NCBI GenBank assembly: GCA_019671005.1
Contig: CM033721.1
Coordinates: forward strand, 57,102,284 to 57,166,283
DNA: 64,000 nt
Source: Hibiscus mutabilis
Taxonomy: Eukaryota; Streptophyta; Magnoliopsida; Malvales; Malvaceae
Direction of reading: 5' to 3'
The notes under the pieces were generated by a model. The model did not search any database and had not been told where the DNA came from. It saw only the letters and a program-made list of their open reading frames with translations. Below are positions 33,129 through 46,688 of the stretch, one piece after another (the first letter of the stretch is position 1; each line of letters begins with the position of its first letter). The position numbers and the translations under genes were made by a program.

Positions 33129-34138
33129 CTAGAGGATGTCATAATACCATGGATTGCCGTCCTTTTCCTCTTTCAAACTATAGCAGTGGGCCGACACCTC
33201 AAAAGTTTGCATCTCGACAGGCTTCATTTCGGCTATCCCATTTACTTTGAACACGGCGGCCAAAGTTGCTAAAGCATCTACCATTTGTTTATCCTCTCTT
33301 GGCAAGTAGGTGAAGCTGGCTTCTTCAAAATTTCTGACCAAATCTTGGACAAATCATGGTATTTGATTAGCTTTGGATCTCTCGTCTCCTACTCTTTTCA
33401 AAGTTGGTAGACTACCAAGGAAGAATCTCTAAAAACCTGGAGCACCTTGATCCTATTCTCAATGGCTATTCAGAGTTCCATGATGCAGGCTTCATATTCG
33501 GCTATATTGTTGGTGCAGAAAAATTCCAGCCTATTTGTGAAAGGGTAGTGGTCATCTTCAGGGGAAATTAATACTGCCCCTATTCTATGGCCTAGGGCAT
33601 TTGATGCCCTGTCAAAATAGTGCCTCCATCCCTCTTTCTCGGCAACAGGTCTCCCTTTAGTTAAACCATAGATCACATATTCGTATGGAAAATGGAAACC
33701 TAACTGTTCATAGTCATCCGAGGTGCAACTTGCCAAAAGATCTACCACGACACTTCCTTTTACCGCTTTTTGGTTTACAAAAACGATGTCAAACTCTAAC
33801 AAGAGCATTTGCCAACAGGCCATCTTCCCGGTTAATGCTGGTGCTTCCATCAGAAATTTCAACGGATCTATCCGAGAAATTAGACAGGTGGTATGATACA
33901 ACATGTATTGTCGTAGCCACTTAGTAGCCCATACTAAGGCACAACATAATTTATGGATCGGCGGGTATCGCGTTTCACAATCGGTGAACTTCTTGCTCAA
34001 ATAGTAGATTGCCCTTTCCTTCTTGCCTGAGTCATCATGTTTTCCAAGTACACATCCCATAGAATTTTCAAAGACTCTCAGGTACAAGATCAACGGTCTA
34101 TCCGGCACTGGTTCCACCAAAATTGGTGGATCGGTCAA
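33129..34138 (-). pseudogene. Tat RNase H and second (archaeal-type) RNase H
   Basis: 33470-34138 starts with the end of RT and the first RNase H (ENSMGCVLGKHDDSGKKERA, YYLSKKFTDCE, LCCALVWATKWLR, PLKFLMEAPALTGK). It then runs into the second domain (YFDRASNALGHRIGAVLISP, NNIAEYEAC). The usual FDGASN is FDRASN. 33129-33341 carries its end (LPREDKQMVDALATLA). The doubled RNase H marks Tat-lineage elements. The region is split between frames. Confidence 0.88.
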
Positions 34139-34357
34139 ATACTTCTTGATCTTTTCTAGTGCCTCTTGACAATCTTCATCCCAAACCCCCGGGTTACTCT
34201 TTTAGAGCAGTCTAAATACGGGGTCACACTTATTAGTCAGTTGAGATATGAACTGAGAGATGTAGTTTAACCTCCCTAAAAATCCCTGGACCTCCTTTTG
34301 TGTTCGCGGTGGTGGAAGATCTTGAATTGCTTTCACCCTATCGAGGTTGATCTCAAT

Positions 34358-34362
34358 GCCCT
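34358..34362. repeat. Target-site duplication of the solo LTR, left (GCCCT)
   Basis: GCCCT precedes the LTR start TGTAACACCC and recurs at 35813-35817. Confidence 0.92.
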
Positions 34363-35812
34363 TGTAACACCCTTACCCAGGCTAGTAGCAACCTGGCTTG
34401 GGAGCGTTACTTAACAAGCAAGCAAGGACATGGCAAGCAATGATCATGGACAAGGACAAGCAATACATACAATACAAACAATGAACAAGGAAACCAAGCC
34501 ATTACTAGCAATACAAGAACAATCAAACATACAAGTCTTGCATTTTAGTTCTTTGCCAATTAATACAGTTTTTAACTTAAAGATAGGGCATCTTGCTATA
34601 CTGGACAGTTTGCACTGTCCCTAGCGTTTCTTCTCTACATTTCAGTATACAGCCCAGAGTTCAGTTCTGTTTTCTCCTAATGAATTTAGACATACCAAGG
34701 TGTTGTACATATAAATTTCAACCTTAAATTCATTATATACAATTTATAGTGATTTTTTTCAAAGTTACTGCCCAAAATAGAGCATTTAGGGCAGATTACA
34801 CTAGGTTGGATTTCTAGCTTCTTAACTCATTTTAGCAAGGTCCTAACATGGAAATACCATTCATGTTCATGTTCATACATGTATAGGTCATCATAATTCA
34901 CCTAGCAATGTTCTTAAAACAAGGCATTATCATGCTAAACCTAGTTTGATCTATTTGATCACATTTACACATCCAATTCATCAACTAGACAGTCCATTAC
35001 CTAATTTAACTAGTTCAATTAGGTGTAGTCATTTTCCAGCAAGTTACCTATTCAATTCAATCTTCTTTTTTATTTAGAAACATGATCAAAACAGGGTTCT
35101 AAGTTCATTTAGCATGTTTACACAAATTCTATATCAAAACAGTCCCTAATCAAGACTGTTTTCAACCATGTTCATATTTCTCAAATTTCCAGCAACCACA
35201 TACATGTTTCATTAGCAATTTAGTTACTAGAATTCAATTTATAGGTTCTAATTGAAGCTAGCATAACCCTAACATGCATAACATTCATCCAATTCAATTC
35301 ATACAATAAAGACATCATCAATTCAAGGTTCAACAATCTACAACAAGTTAGAATCAAGTATTATACCTTCTCCAAGCTAATTTTGATCAATGGATGAATC
35401 AAGAAGCTTGAATTGATGGTGTTTACAAGCAAATTTCTCACCCTTTTTCTCTCTCTAGAATCGGCCAAGAGGATGAATTAGGGAGGAAGATAACAATTTG
35501 TTTGTTATTTTCCCTCCTTGGTCGTGAGTCATCCATGGCTTTGGCACATGTTCTCTTCATTTGAGAACATGTGTCAAGGCCCTCAAACTTAATCCCCATT
35601 GCATGCAATCTCTAATGTTTTGTATGTTCACATTTTCATCCTTTCATTTATGCCTCCTAGTTTTAATTTCAATTCAATTTGGTTCAATTTCACTTATTAG
35701 ATTTTAAGGATGGCCAATGTTCATTCTTCTTTTAATTTGATTACCACATATATTCAATTAGCCTATAGTTTATATAGTGGTAACATTACTAGGCCAATTT
35801 TAGGGTGTTACA
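34363..35812 (-). mobile_element. Solo LTR of a Tekay-like element, 1450 bp
   Basis: It starts TGTAACACCC and ends GGGTGTTACA with GCCCT duplicated on both sides, so it is a clean insertion reduced to one LTR. Its reverse complement matches the last part of the LTR at 59976-63100 (ttgcttgcttg, aagtaacgctccc), so it belongs to a related family in - orientation and is much shorter. No internal region or PBS is present. It interrupts RT coding sequence of the Tat element, so it is younger than that element. Confidence 0.92.
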
Positions 35813-35817
35813 GCCCT
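35813..35817. repeat. Target-site duplication of the solo LTR, right (GCCCT)
   Basis: It pairs with 34358-34362; Tat RT sequence resumes here. Confidence 0.92.
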
Positions 35818-37131
35818 TCTGACTTACCACAAAGCCCAAAAGCTTTCCTGATGTAACTACGAAGGTGCATTTGGCCAGGTTGAGCTTTAACTGATACTTC
35901 TTTGGCCTTCGGAAGAGTTTTCGCAAGTTTTGAATGTGTTCCTCCTCGGTCTTAGATTTTGCTATCATGTCATCCATGTATACCTCGATTTCCTTGTGCA
36001 TCACGTCATGAAAAAAAGGTTACTGTGTCCCTTTAGTAAGTTACCCCGATGTTCTTTAATCCGAAGGGCATTACTTTGTAACAAAACGTGCCCCACATGG
36101 TCACAAAGTGGTTTTCTCCATGCCTTGGGGGTGCATTTTGATCTGGTTGTATCCCGAAAATCCATCCATGAACGAGAACCAGGCATGCCCCACAGTATTA
36201 TCCACTAAAGTATCAATATGGGGTAAAGGAAAGTTGTCTTTGGGGCCCATCTTATTAAGGTCTCTATAATCTACACACATACGCACATTCTCATCCTTCT
36301 TTGGTACCAGCACGATATTGGCTACCCATTCTGGGTACTTAGAGGCTTCCAAAAATCTAGCCTCGAGTTGTTTCTTCACCTATTCCCTAATTTTTAGTAA
36401 CATGTCAGTTCTCATTCCCTGAAGCTTTTGTTGGACGGGCTTACATTCTGGCCTAATGAGAAGCTTGTGCGTTATAATGTCCGTGTTTAAGCCTGACATA
36501 TCTTGGTATGACCATGCGAACACGTCTCTAAATTCTACAAGTAGTTCCACTAACCCATACTGACTTTTGGTGATAGGGTACCTCTGATCTTTACTTCTTT
36601 CCTTTCTTCGTTAGTCCCCAAATTTAGGATCTCTATCTTCTCTTGGCGCGGAAGGATTTGCTTCTCCTCATCGGCCATCATTCTTAGCAGCTCACCGGGA
36701 ATCTCATCATTTTCTTTCCCTATCTCTGCCAAGTACATGGGTCATTCAAAATCTACTTTAGGATTAGGTTCCACATCGTTCATATAGTTTATATTAAGAG
36801 GCCTGCACAATTTTGAAAGTGCGTATTGGGAAAGGAAAAGTATAGTTTGTGATGCAAATAAATAATTAAACAATAAATAAATGAATAGGTAAATAAATAA
36901 ATAATGAATGAAATGAAATAGAATGAATGTCATGTTTTCCATTTGAGAAAAAAGGTAGACATAGTATATTTCATTAAAAGCAGATGAATATGACATAGTT
37001 GCCTTTTTACATAAGATGTCTGTTACTTTCGGGCCAAAGTAACGAAGTGGTTCTAGGCATTACCTTGATTTGCCCCCATTGAACGCTGGCACGACCCTAA
37101 TGGTCCAGTTGTTGAGCTCATCTCCTAGGAG

Positions 37132-38393
37132 TCACGGGCGAATTCTGGCCAGAAACCGATTAGACTTGCTTCCGTCACCAATCATGTTCACATTCATTTC
37201 TTCTAAAGCTTTATTGATCAGCTTTTCTTGGAGGTACCTTTCACCCTCATGGTTTGCCTCCTGGATATCCTTCTCCGGATTTTGAATCCCCCTAGATATG
37301 AAAATACCTTTGAAGTTTGAGTATGTTATGGGAGTCCAGGGAATGTCTTCCCCTCTTAACCTGGCCTTCCTCTGTTCTTGTCTCTTTTTCCACTCTTGTC
37401 TTTTTTGCAGAAAATTAGGCTTATAGCCAAGTCCGAAGCGGTCCACCTTATGAATCACACTAACGGGATGAAGACGCCCCTGTAGATTCCTCCCCAAACC
37501 TTTATTCTTTCTTGCTCCTCTTCCCAGGGTTTCGAATACCATTATTTTAGTGCAATTTGACAATTTAGGGCATGGAACCTTGCTCCCTTCAGCAACAAAA
37601 GTAGCTTTGACAAGTTCCAGGGCTCTAAAGGCGCACTCCATTGCTTCTCCATCAGTAGGGATGTATGGTGTATCTAGAATCACTGAAGCGATGATGTCCT
37701 CTTCGACATTCACCGTTACTAACTTCCCCTCGGTGAAAAACTTTAATTTTTGATGGAATGAGGACGGAACGACACCGGCCGAGCGTATCCATGGCTTACC
37801 TAACAGGCAGTTTTAAGATGGATGGATATCTATGACCACGAAATTGACCACATATTCAGTGGGACCAATGAGCAGGGGTACTTCTATTTTCCCGACCATA
37901 TCTCTTTGAGTCCCGTCAAAGGTTCACACTGTATTATGACATGGTTTTATATGCGAGCTGCCGATTGGTAGTCGTTGTAGCGTGGCTAATGGAATAACAT
38001 TCAATGCAGAGCCATTATCAATTAAAACACCTGGCAGCACATAACCTTACAGTGAGTGGTGATGTTCAGGGCCTTGACGGACCCCGTGCCTTCCCATGGA
38101 ATTTCATCATCACTAAAAGTAATGTGATTAACTTCGGTGATGTGACTGACAATATGATCTAATCTCCTAACAGAGATGTATTTTGTAACAAAGGTCTCAT
38201 TCAAAACCTTCAAAAATGCATCATGATGCTTTTCTGAGTTTAATAACAAATCAAGTACTAAAATACGAGCTGGTTGTTTCTGGAGTTGATCGACAACATT
38301 GTACTCACTATGCTTCAAAATTTTCAAAAATTCTTGTGCTTGCGTTTCTGTGGCCGACTCCTTGATTTTTGAGGGTGGGTCTTCTTCGAACAA
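37132..38393 (-). pseudogene. Tat protease region and G-patch-like linker
   Basis: 38022-38393 reads AQEFLKILKHSEYNVVDQL and SVRRLDHIVSHITEV, then GSVKALNITTHCK, the segment leading into the aspartic protease of Tat elements. The protease core would lie at about 37800-38040 and is in several frames. 37132-37713 is the linker to RT with GRGARKNKGLGRNLQG and FGLGYKPN, reminiscent of a glycine-rich G-patch. Coding is broken at about 38020, 37815 and 37750. Confidence 0.78.
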
Positions 38394-39141
38394 CTTCTCG
38401 AGTCCTGTTCCAACTTTCTGGCCTTTCTCCTTTGGATCCCTTAGGTTTTCTGGAACGTAGCATCAACCACTGTATCTGGATGAGCAGGTTTTGTCTCCAT
38501 CGTCCTCTTTTCCTCTTATGCACTGGACGAGCCCGAAATCGTGACGCTTGCGGTGTAATTCCACGGAACCATATTTATGTCTTTGAAAGGAAAAGACTTT
38601 GGGGTAGCAATTGTAATTTTGGGAGCCACTTTTTGTTCACTTGCCTCACTCGTCTTGAAACCAAGGACAAGTGGTCTCTTCGCACTGTATCTGGTTTCTT
38701 GATTCTCTGATGCACAGACTTCAAACTCTTTTCCTCTTTTCTCCTTCTCAAAAAACTCAATCTCCTTGTTATCCATCATAGCCTATAGTAAATGATGGAA
38801 TTCCTCACAATGCTGAATATCATGGCCTTCTAATTGATGGTACTCACATATGGGCCACATCTTTCTTTGACCAACACCATTCCCCGATTGATAAGATGTG
38901 CAATGCATAACTGCTGAAAGACCCATCTCAAGGGAGACTAGACTTCAGACACGTTCCTTTTGGCCTTCTTAACGCACTCATTTTCGATAGCATTTACACC
39001 TTGTCCCCCGTGATTCGGTAACAGATTGTTGGCCGTACTGGGTTCCCCCAATTGTAGTACCCCAGTTCGAATTAGATTCTGAATGAACTTTTCGAATGCT
39101 ATACAGTTCTCGATTGAATGTCTTGGGACATCGACATGATA
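38394..39141 (-). pseudogene. Tat gag C-terminal region with zinc knuckle
   Basis: The - strand near 38805-38865 reads CEYHQLEGHDIQHCEEF, a C-x2-H-x4-H-x4-C type knuckle as in Tat gag. 38516-38779 follows (KSFPFKDINMVPWNY), the usual gag-pro linker. A TAG cuts the frame just after the knuckle. The nucleocapsid would bind the element RNA. Confidence 0.7.
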
Positions 39142-40450
39142 CTAATAGTGTTCTTTAGGGTTATACCAAGCTGGGTATGATGGGTTGTAAGGAGTAACGT
39201 GGTACGGTCGGACTAGACCAGCGTTGTATAACCGCGAGTAGAGTTCTTTATAAGTAATTGGCAAAGGCATGAAAGACCTATCATCCCTTTCCTTCTTAGG
39301 TCCCTTATCTTCTCTCTTGTTGAAGTTTCTGGAATTCCCTGTTGGGGCCTGTGGTTGGGAGATGGTGAAGTTCTTGGTTTTCTCAAAAGCGTTGGTGTTA
39401 TTCACTTCATGATCCTTCTTCTTAAACTACTTTCGTGAATGATCCCCTCCATCAATTCTTTCGCTCTTGATGGCCGCTTCAATGCGTTCACCAGTAATGA
39501 CTATTTCTGCAAAGTTACTAATTGGGTTGCTGATCAACCGATCATAAAGTGCCCCTTTTAGCGTATCTACGAAAATTAGAGAGATCTCATGCTCATGAAG
39601 CAGTGGTTGGACTTGGGCTGCCACATTGTGCCACCTTTGAGCATATTCACGAAGGGTCTCGTTGTGCTTTTGTTCCATGCCTTATAACAGCAGTCGGTTG
39701 GGAACCATGTCGATTACATGCTTGTACTGATCAGTAAAAGCGTTTCGCAGATCTCTTCACGACCTAATTTGAGCCCTAGTTAGTTGGTTATACCACCTCA
39801 AAGCAGATCCTACTAAGCTGTCCTGAAAATAATGAATCAAGGCTTCTTGTTGTTGGTATATCTAGCCATCATTCGGCAAAACATCACTATATGAGCAGAC
39901 GGGCAGGTGCTTCATCAAACTTCTCAAAATCTGGGGCCTTGAACTTATATGGGATCTCCACAACGGGAACCAAACTAAGCTCCTTAGCACTTAACCCATA
40001 GGGGTTATCCTCGTCTTCCTTCACTCAGAACTTTTCTTCTAGGTCTTTCCAAGTATCCTCTAGTTGCTTAGTGAATTCTGCTTTCATTTGGTTCAAATTT
40101 TCCAATTCGTCAAATCTGGGATGCCGTGCCCAATAATCTCGGGATTCCCGAAGGTCACCCATGGTTGAGTTTGAGCTGCTGCACCGGTATGAGAAACAGA
40201 TGTACCTTGTGTAGGATTCGATGAAGGATCAATGAGTAAAGGATTCTTGACGGTTTGGGCATAAAGGCGATCCCCCGAGCTTTGGGTAGGACTCTCAACG
40301 GTACCCTTGTCTCTCGACTCTTGCCCTAGCTGGGCTTGCAACAGTTGATATATTTCCTTCATCATGTCTTGCTGGGACTTGAGCATGGTGTCCCTTAATT
40401 CCTGTTGGGTTCATTTTATTTGACCATGTAGATCGGCTTCCAACTTTGCA
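39142..40450 (-). pseudogene. Tat gag (capsid region)
   Basis: 40093-40386 is a Gln-rich N-terminal piece. 39427-39678 reads ETLREYAQRWHNVAAQVQP and LISNPISNFAEIVITGERIE, the retrotransposon gag (capsid) domain. 39142-39405 is the C-terminal part (FMPLPITYKELYSRLYNAGLV). Frames change between the three and a stop lies at about 39420. Gag would form the cytoplasmic particle. Confidence 0.8.
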
Positions 40451-41035
40451 AAACCTTCCTCCATTCACTTCGTTCGTAAACGAGTATGATATGGGCGTAG
40501 AATGATGGTAATTTTAAAGAACCAAAATGCAATCTTTTTTGTTTCTGAAACAGAAAGCTTTTTAGTCAATTATTTGTAACAAAATAAAGAATGCAAATAA
40601 ATGAAATATGCATGAATGTAATGAGCAACATTGAGCTTGGCAAATATCATCGTTAAACGACTTTCATTACTAGAAACATAGTCTTGGTACAATAACCAAA
40701 GAAAGCCAGCTAAACATATGACTTCAGGGTAGTATCGAGGTCAATGATCTTTCTCAAAATCCAAACAATCATCTCTCCTTCTTCAGAATCATCGTCGACA
40801 CAATCATGAAGTTCGGTAGCGTCTTCTACCAAGAGTTGTATCTTCTGGGCAACTCCTTGCATCGATCCATCCATTGCGCTAACTCCACTTCTTGTCTCCA
40901 AATGGTGTAGGCAGTGAAATGTAGTTGCTCCAAACTCGGCATCAGGCATACTTGAATTGCTCCCCTAAAGCTTGCCACATAATCCTTGAGCTATTGAACC
41001 TCAATCTCCAACTCTTCAATGCGAGCCCCTAAAGC
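40451..41035 (-). other. Spacer between Tat ORF1 and gag
   Basis: Mostly non-coding. 40710-40949 is a 79-codon frame with no motif, acidic (DDDSEEGEMIVW); it may be the end of ORF1. Confidence 0.4.
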
Positions 41036-42852
41036 CTAGTTCTCCAAATTTCTTACTTTTAATTTGCTAGTCGAACCTTTGTGCTTGAAAAAAGACTTCT
41101 CTAAACACTTAACCTGATCCTTCAAGGCTTTATTTTGGCGACGTTCTTTCTCGAGCTGCCTAGAGTGAGAAATGTGAAAGTTCTTCATTTCTTGTGTTAA
41201 AGTGAGCACCCAGTCCCTGCTCTCACAATACATCCTTTTATAATTCTCGGCTCTCGCTCTCTCCTCCCTGAGTCGGAGCTCTAACCCTTCGCCTGATCCA
41301 CCTTCCACAACTCTTTTGCTTTTGTTTAGCCTTTTGTGTTTCTGAATCTCTTCCTTCTCTAACTTGAGCTCAAATTCCAATTCATCCTTTCTTTTTTGTA
41401 GACCTTTAACCATTCCTTCAAACTATATCTTTTCTAACTCGAAATCGAATCTTTTTGGCGGGCTTTCTCTTCGAGCTTGAGATACCTCTCTTGCTCCTCC
41501 TCAAGCTATTTTCTCATCAACTCATCCTCGGTAGGAAGTGTGGCAAACCTCTCTTCCATTGACCGCTTTCTATTGGGATTCGATTGGGGAATGTTGTCAT
41601 TGACGCGGTCGAATCTCCATGCCTCGTATTCGGGAGTGGTCATGTGGGTAGCATTCATGACTCTGACCCATCTCACGTTGTTCCAAGCCAAAGAAACATC
41701 ATACACCATTTCCTTGTAGCCTTTTCCTTCTCATAATTCATATTGAACTCATTCAAACCCTTGGTAGCCGGGACAAATTGCTTCGAGCCATACTGTCTCA
41801 AAACCAGAAAAAGGTGCATAAGCAATGTGCCCCCTAAGTCCAAGTAATGGCACTCAAGAGTGTATCCCGCACCTATGGAGAATACTCCTTGTAGAAAGCC
41901 ATGGAGCCCTCCAAAATATATCTTCCTCTTTTAGGTTGCAAAGAACATTTACCCAAACTTCCTCAGATCTTTGGGTGGGCCAATCTTTCTTTCGCAAAAA
42001 TTCTTCTAATGGTGAGAAATTGCTATTGTAGAGAGGCTTTGAGAAGCTAGCATCCGACCATAGGTGACTGTAGAACCATACCGTCAAAACCTGTGGGCAG
42101 CCATGAAAACAACCCCTATCATTCTCCCGGCAAAACCTTAGAGATCAGAACATTTCGGCTAAAATCACAGGTACCGAATTAGTCTCGCCACTCAAACGGT
42201 CAAACAGGTCCAACACTGCTGGGTCGATTAGCCCTCTTGCCCGGGGAAAAAACACTAACCCGTAAATTAACAATGCGAAGAGATCCTGCTAAACTTGGCT
42301 TACTGGATGTATGGAAGCTAGGGCTAGAATCCCATCCCACTTGAGATACTCCTTACCGTTCCAAGTAGTGACCTGAAGCTCGACCAAAGATTCCAACATG
42401 TCCGAGAATCTCCCGAGCTTGCCTCGGAAGGCTTTGTTCTTTCTAGGCTTCGAGTATACCCGAGTTTCGTTAATCTTCTCAAAGTTTAAAAGGTCTTGAT
42501 ATTCCTCAATCGTAGGAGTTAAATCGAAGTCACCAATCGTGAAACAACTATAGGCAGGATTCCAGAACCTCACCAAGGCTTGCAACAGTTTCCGATCCAC
42601 CAGAACCTCTAACAAAAATGCAGTGTCACCATATTCTCTACTGAAAGTGCACCTTGTTTCCAAATCCCAACTATTCCGCACTATTTTCAGCCCAGAAGTG
42701 TCATTGTATTTTGTATTCATAAATGTTTCTGTTGCCAATGTTGACCTGAACTCGGTAGGGATACAGTCCCCATCATGCAACTGTTCCCCTTCGGACCATA
42801 TTTGTACGTCAGAGTTCTTTTCATCATTGTTGCAAACTAGGTCTCCCATCAA
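41036..42852 (-). pseudogene. Extra ORF before gag in the Tat/Ogre element (ORF1)
   Basis: Ogre-type elements carry an ORF of unsettled function ahead of gag. Here 42289-42852 reads FWNPAYSCFTIGDFDLTPTI followed by EEYQDLL, the plant mobile-domain-like DUF7745-type block. 41854-42087 and 41506-41709 continue in other frames. 41036-41413 is a strongly charged coiled-coil (RKDELEFELKLEKEEIQKHK, KERRQNKALKDQV). It is broken into at least four frames, so it is a relic. Confidence 0.75.
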
Positions 42853-43568
42853 TCTAGCCTTTAACTTCAGACTATTTCCAACTCAATGTGCTCTTTATGA
42901 TATGATGACAATATGCAAAACAAAATAGTAACAATAGAAAGAAAGAGAAGAGTTGGTCATGAGATAAAAACGCGAAAGCGAGAAAAGATAAACATAAACA
43001 GTTTACACGAAGAAAGAAACCTAACCACATGAGTTCTAGTTTGCTAAGGTTATCCGCATAGCTTTGATAGGGGTGGGTTTCTTAAATTCTCACACATGGG
43101 TTCGGTTCTAATTAAAGGTACCCGAACCTATCTTATTGCCTACTAAGGCAACAAGAACCCAATTCTAGCCTATTATACGCTTGCAAATTGGTTTCGATTC
43201 GAGGGAAAGCATGACTTGATGATGTAAAGGGCTACTCACTTGTCAAGAGGCGTGGATTCCGAAAGTGGATTACCGACCCGAAGAGGGCTACTCACATTGG
43301 TATGTGGTGTTTCACTCCCACTTAAGGGAAAGAGCTCGGGTATAGAGCTTAATGATATGATGCAACACATGTCGGTGACTCCTTATAAATTAAATGAAGA
43401 ATTAATTCGAGGACCACTGATTATCAAAGCCTATGAAATCTCGATCACATTTTCAAGGAAGAATCATCTTGGTTCAAATCAATTAAAATCCCAATAATTT
43501 TCATTATTTAAAAGCAACAATTTTTTCATTGGCCTAACTCTCTTTTGTTTTGAAAAAAAACAAAAAAA
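42853..43568 (-). other. Tat 5' untranslated leader
   Basis: Between the PBS and ORF1. No frame with support. A 85-codon + strand frame at 43240-43497 has no motif. Confidence 0.45.
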
Positions 43569-43569
43569 T

Positions 43570-43589
43570 GTCCCCAGCGGAGTCGCCAT
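43570..43589 (-). promoter_or_regulatory. Tat primer binding site
   Basis: The element strand reads TGGCGACTCCGCTGGGGAC right after the 5' LTR (separated by gca). This is the tRNA-Arg-type PBS usual in Tat/Ogre elements. Confidence 0.9.
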
Positions 43590-46500
43590 GCTGTAGCGAC
43601 CTTTTTTTGAAAGGACAATAGTGTAGATCGTACATGAATTCGGTGCTATGAATTATCCCCTCAAATCACTAATGAAAATCTTTTTTTAAAAAATGGGGAT
43701 TTCTTTTAAAAACCTTAACTTTTGAAAACGATGAAAACTTGGAGTCACGACCAGCCATTTGGGTAAGGTAGGCCGGACACCATAAGAAACCAGAGATTCG
43801 TTGTGAAAGGGTCCGAGAGTTGGTTACGCGTGAGGAAGGATTAGCACCCCCATCACTCCTGGAAATCGGTACCAAGATATTTGTTGTTTTTAAAAGGATG
43901 AAACTCATTGAAATTTATATTGAATTCAATTCAGAGTTCTTAAATGAAAATTAACATTAATTAAACGAGCTTTATCGAATTGGTGGATTCAAATTAATTG
44001 GACATTAAATTAATAAGGTTGACGATATATCGAACCATAGATTAAACCGATATTGAATAAGCCCGACTCCCGTGTTAATTTATGGTTCGACTTCCGTATG
44101 TCACCTCTATGCATGATGCAAGTATTTAAGTATGATGTGATGATTTTGTTAACTTTTAATCCATTTACCTTGGGATGGTAAGGATTAATTTGAATATTTG
44201 GTCAACATCCTTTAAGCTCGGACTGTTATGACACAAATATTGGAATTAATAAGTACCTCCCTTTTACGATTTAGATTAATTAGGAATGCAATTAAGATTA
44301 AAGGTTATATGAATGACAATTAAGGCGTGACAATCAAAGGCACAAATATAAACACACAAAAGGAAGACCCAACTTATTAGAAAGCCCAATTACTGATCTT
44401 TTTATTAACTAGATGATTCCAATGCTTAACCCTAAATTAATTAGCCCTAAAAAATTAGGAAACCTAATTTATTGTGACTAATTTGTAATTTAATGTTAAT
44501 CTAAACTTGAAATTGATTTTACCCCTAAAGTAATTAAGAAATGTTCAATTAATTTAATGAATTTAACATTTACCCCAATAAGCCAAGGATAAATTCAAAT
44601 TCACTAAATTAATTCGAACCCTAATCTAACTAAGGCTCTAAAAAAACCTAGAGCTAATTTAATTAATTCGAGGATTGTGCCCCTATGAGACGAGCACACG
44701 ATCTAAATTAATTAAGTTAATTCACTTAATCTAGTCAAAAGCCCAAAAGAACCAATAGCTAAGCCCAACAATCTAAAGCCCAAACTTACCAAAACAAGGC
44801 CTAAGGCCCAAAAGCCTAAAACCAAGCCCAAGACAAAGCTAGGCCTAAAGCCCAAGAATCTAAAGCTAGGCCTAAAGCCCAAATTAAAACTATCTTAAGA
44901 AAGGCCCAAGAAACATAAACATTAAGACATATTATATTAAAATTATATCACATATTAAAAAACATATGATTTTAAGGAAATTATATATGTTATACTTTCG
45001 TAAAATTACATATATTATCTTTTAGAAGATTATATCCTATATTTGAAGAAAACTATGCATGTACCTTAACCTTTAAGAAACTATATATTCAAAGAAACGT
45101 TAATATATATATTATAAAAAAATTATATTGTATATTAAGGACTATGTCTTATATATTTTACAAAAAATATGTTACATATTTTAAAAAGACTATATATTAT
45201 ACTTTGTGAAATTGTATGTATTGTATAATATAAACTTTATTTTATTTTATAAAACTATAAAAAGGCTACATTAAGTAGTACTCATATTATATATGCCAAG
45301 AATATATATCACCACTTTTTTTTTTTTTAAAATCTATTATATACTTAAAAACACATACATTATATATCACAAAACATATACATAGTTTACATTTTACAAA
45401 CTTCTATTTTGTACTAAAAAATATCTAGTATAAATTGATAATATATACATTTTTTATTTTACAAATTTCTACTTTATACCTAAAATATATGTTAGACATA
45501 AAAAATATATATTACATTTTTAATATTTCTATCTATACTAAAACTATGTGCATTTGTAATCCCTAATATATGTTATTCGAACTAATTTTCACCCACAAAA
45601 TAACAATCATAAACAAGCAATATTAACACAAGAATTAAACTGAAATTTATGGGAAATAAATGTCCAAGATTTAAATTAAAAATGCATGAAGGACCCGGGG
45701 AGTAATTTACAAAGGCGGAATGGCTTGCTCTTGTAATTGGACCACACGAAGGGACTAATAACGTAATTGGACCATGCGAAAGGACTACGGACATAATTAT
45801 TTTAGGGAGGAGGGATTTAAAATGTAATTAACCCATTCTAAAATATTATAACACTATAAATACCCCCTTAGCCGAAATTTAGCCCTTTTAGCTCTTTTTT
45901 CTATTATAACACACCATAATTCTCTGAAATTCTAAGTATTAAACCCAGTTTTCAGCCAGTAGCCACCGTGTCGGCCGTCGCCGAACCCAAAACCAACCAA
46001 AACACTTCATTTTTCCATACTAAACCTCGATCTAAACCTATTTCACTTGAAATCAAAACCCTTTTTCCAGTTAAAACCCAAAAAAACCAAAGAAAAAATA
46101 GGGTTTCGGCCTCCCTATACTCTCACCGTTTCACACGTTTAGCCTCGAGGAGGCCGAGGCTTATCAACAACGGAGCAACGACAAGACAAAAACCACAACG
46201 ACGTGAAAAGGGGCACTGGCGAGGGTAAACCCTAACCCTTTCTCCTTTATATATATATATACATGCATGTTATTTCGAACTGGAAAAGGGAAGAATGGAT
46301 ACCTTGAAAGGCTTTTTTGTTTGTATTGATTTGGGATTTTTCCCCATTCGAACTTAGGGTTACAAAATGATGTTTACATTGCTTATATGCCCCTCTGATC
46401 GCTCATCATTTGCCTATGCTATTGTTTACATGTTTAAGCAAAACTTAAGTGATATTACTATGGATGATGACTATTATGATTTCCCCGTTTTTATGTTTTT

Positions 46501-46688
46501 TTTGCTGATCGATGGTTGTGGAGTTGGTGGTGGCCATATGGTGGCAGCGGAAATTTCAGCGATGTGGCTACGCGGATGGGGAAGACAAAACGGTGTAGGC
46601 GCGTGGGCGCATGGGAAGCTAGACGGTCAGTGCATGAGCTTCACCGGTGCGTGTGGAAACTGGGTAGTCTTCACAGGTTTGATCTGGA

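Larger units (their letters stand above)
34139..36738 (-). pseudogene. Tat reverse transcriptase, split by a solo LTR
   Basis: 36101-36379 reads VPKKDENVRMCVDYRDLN, FPLPHIDTLVDN and FMDGFSGYNQIKMHP. 35813-36004 holds VYMDDMIAKS (catalytic, near 35967-35984) and the LLGFVVSQKG block. RT continues on the other side of the insertion at 34139-34357 with an in-frame stop near 34203. 36550-36738 is the low-conservation lead-in. Frame changes separate the blocks. Confidence 0.88.
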
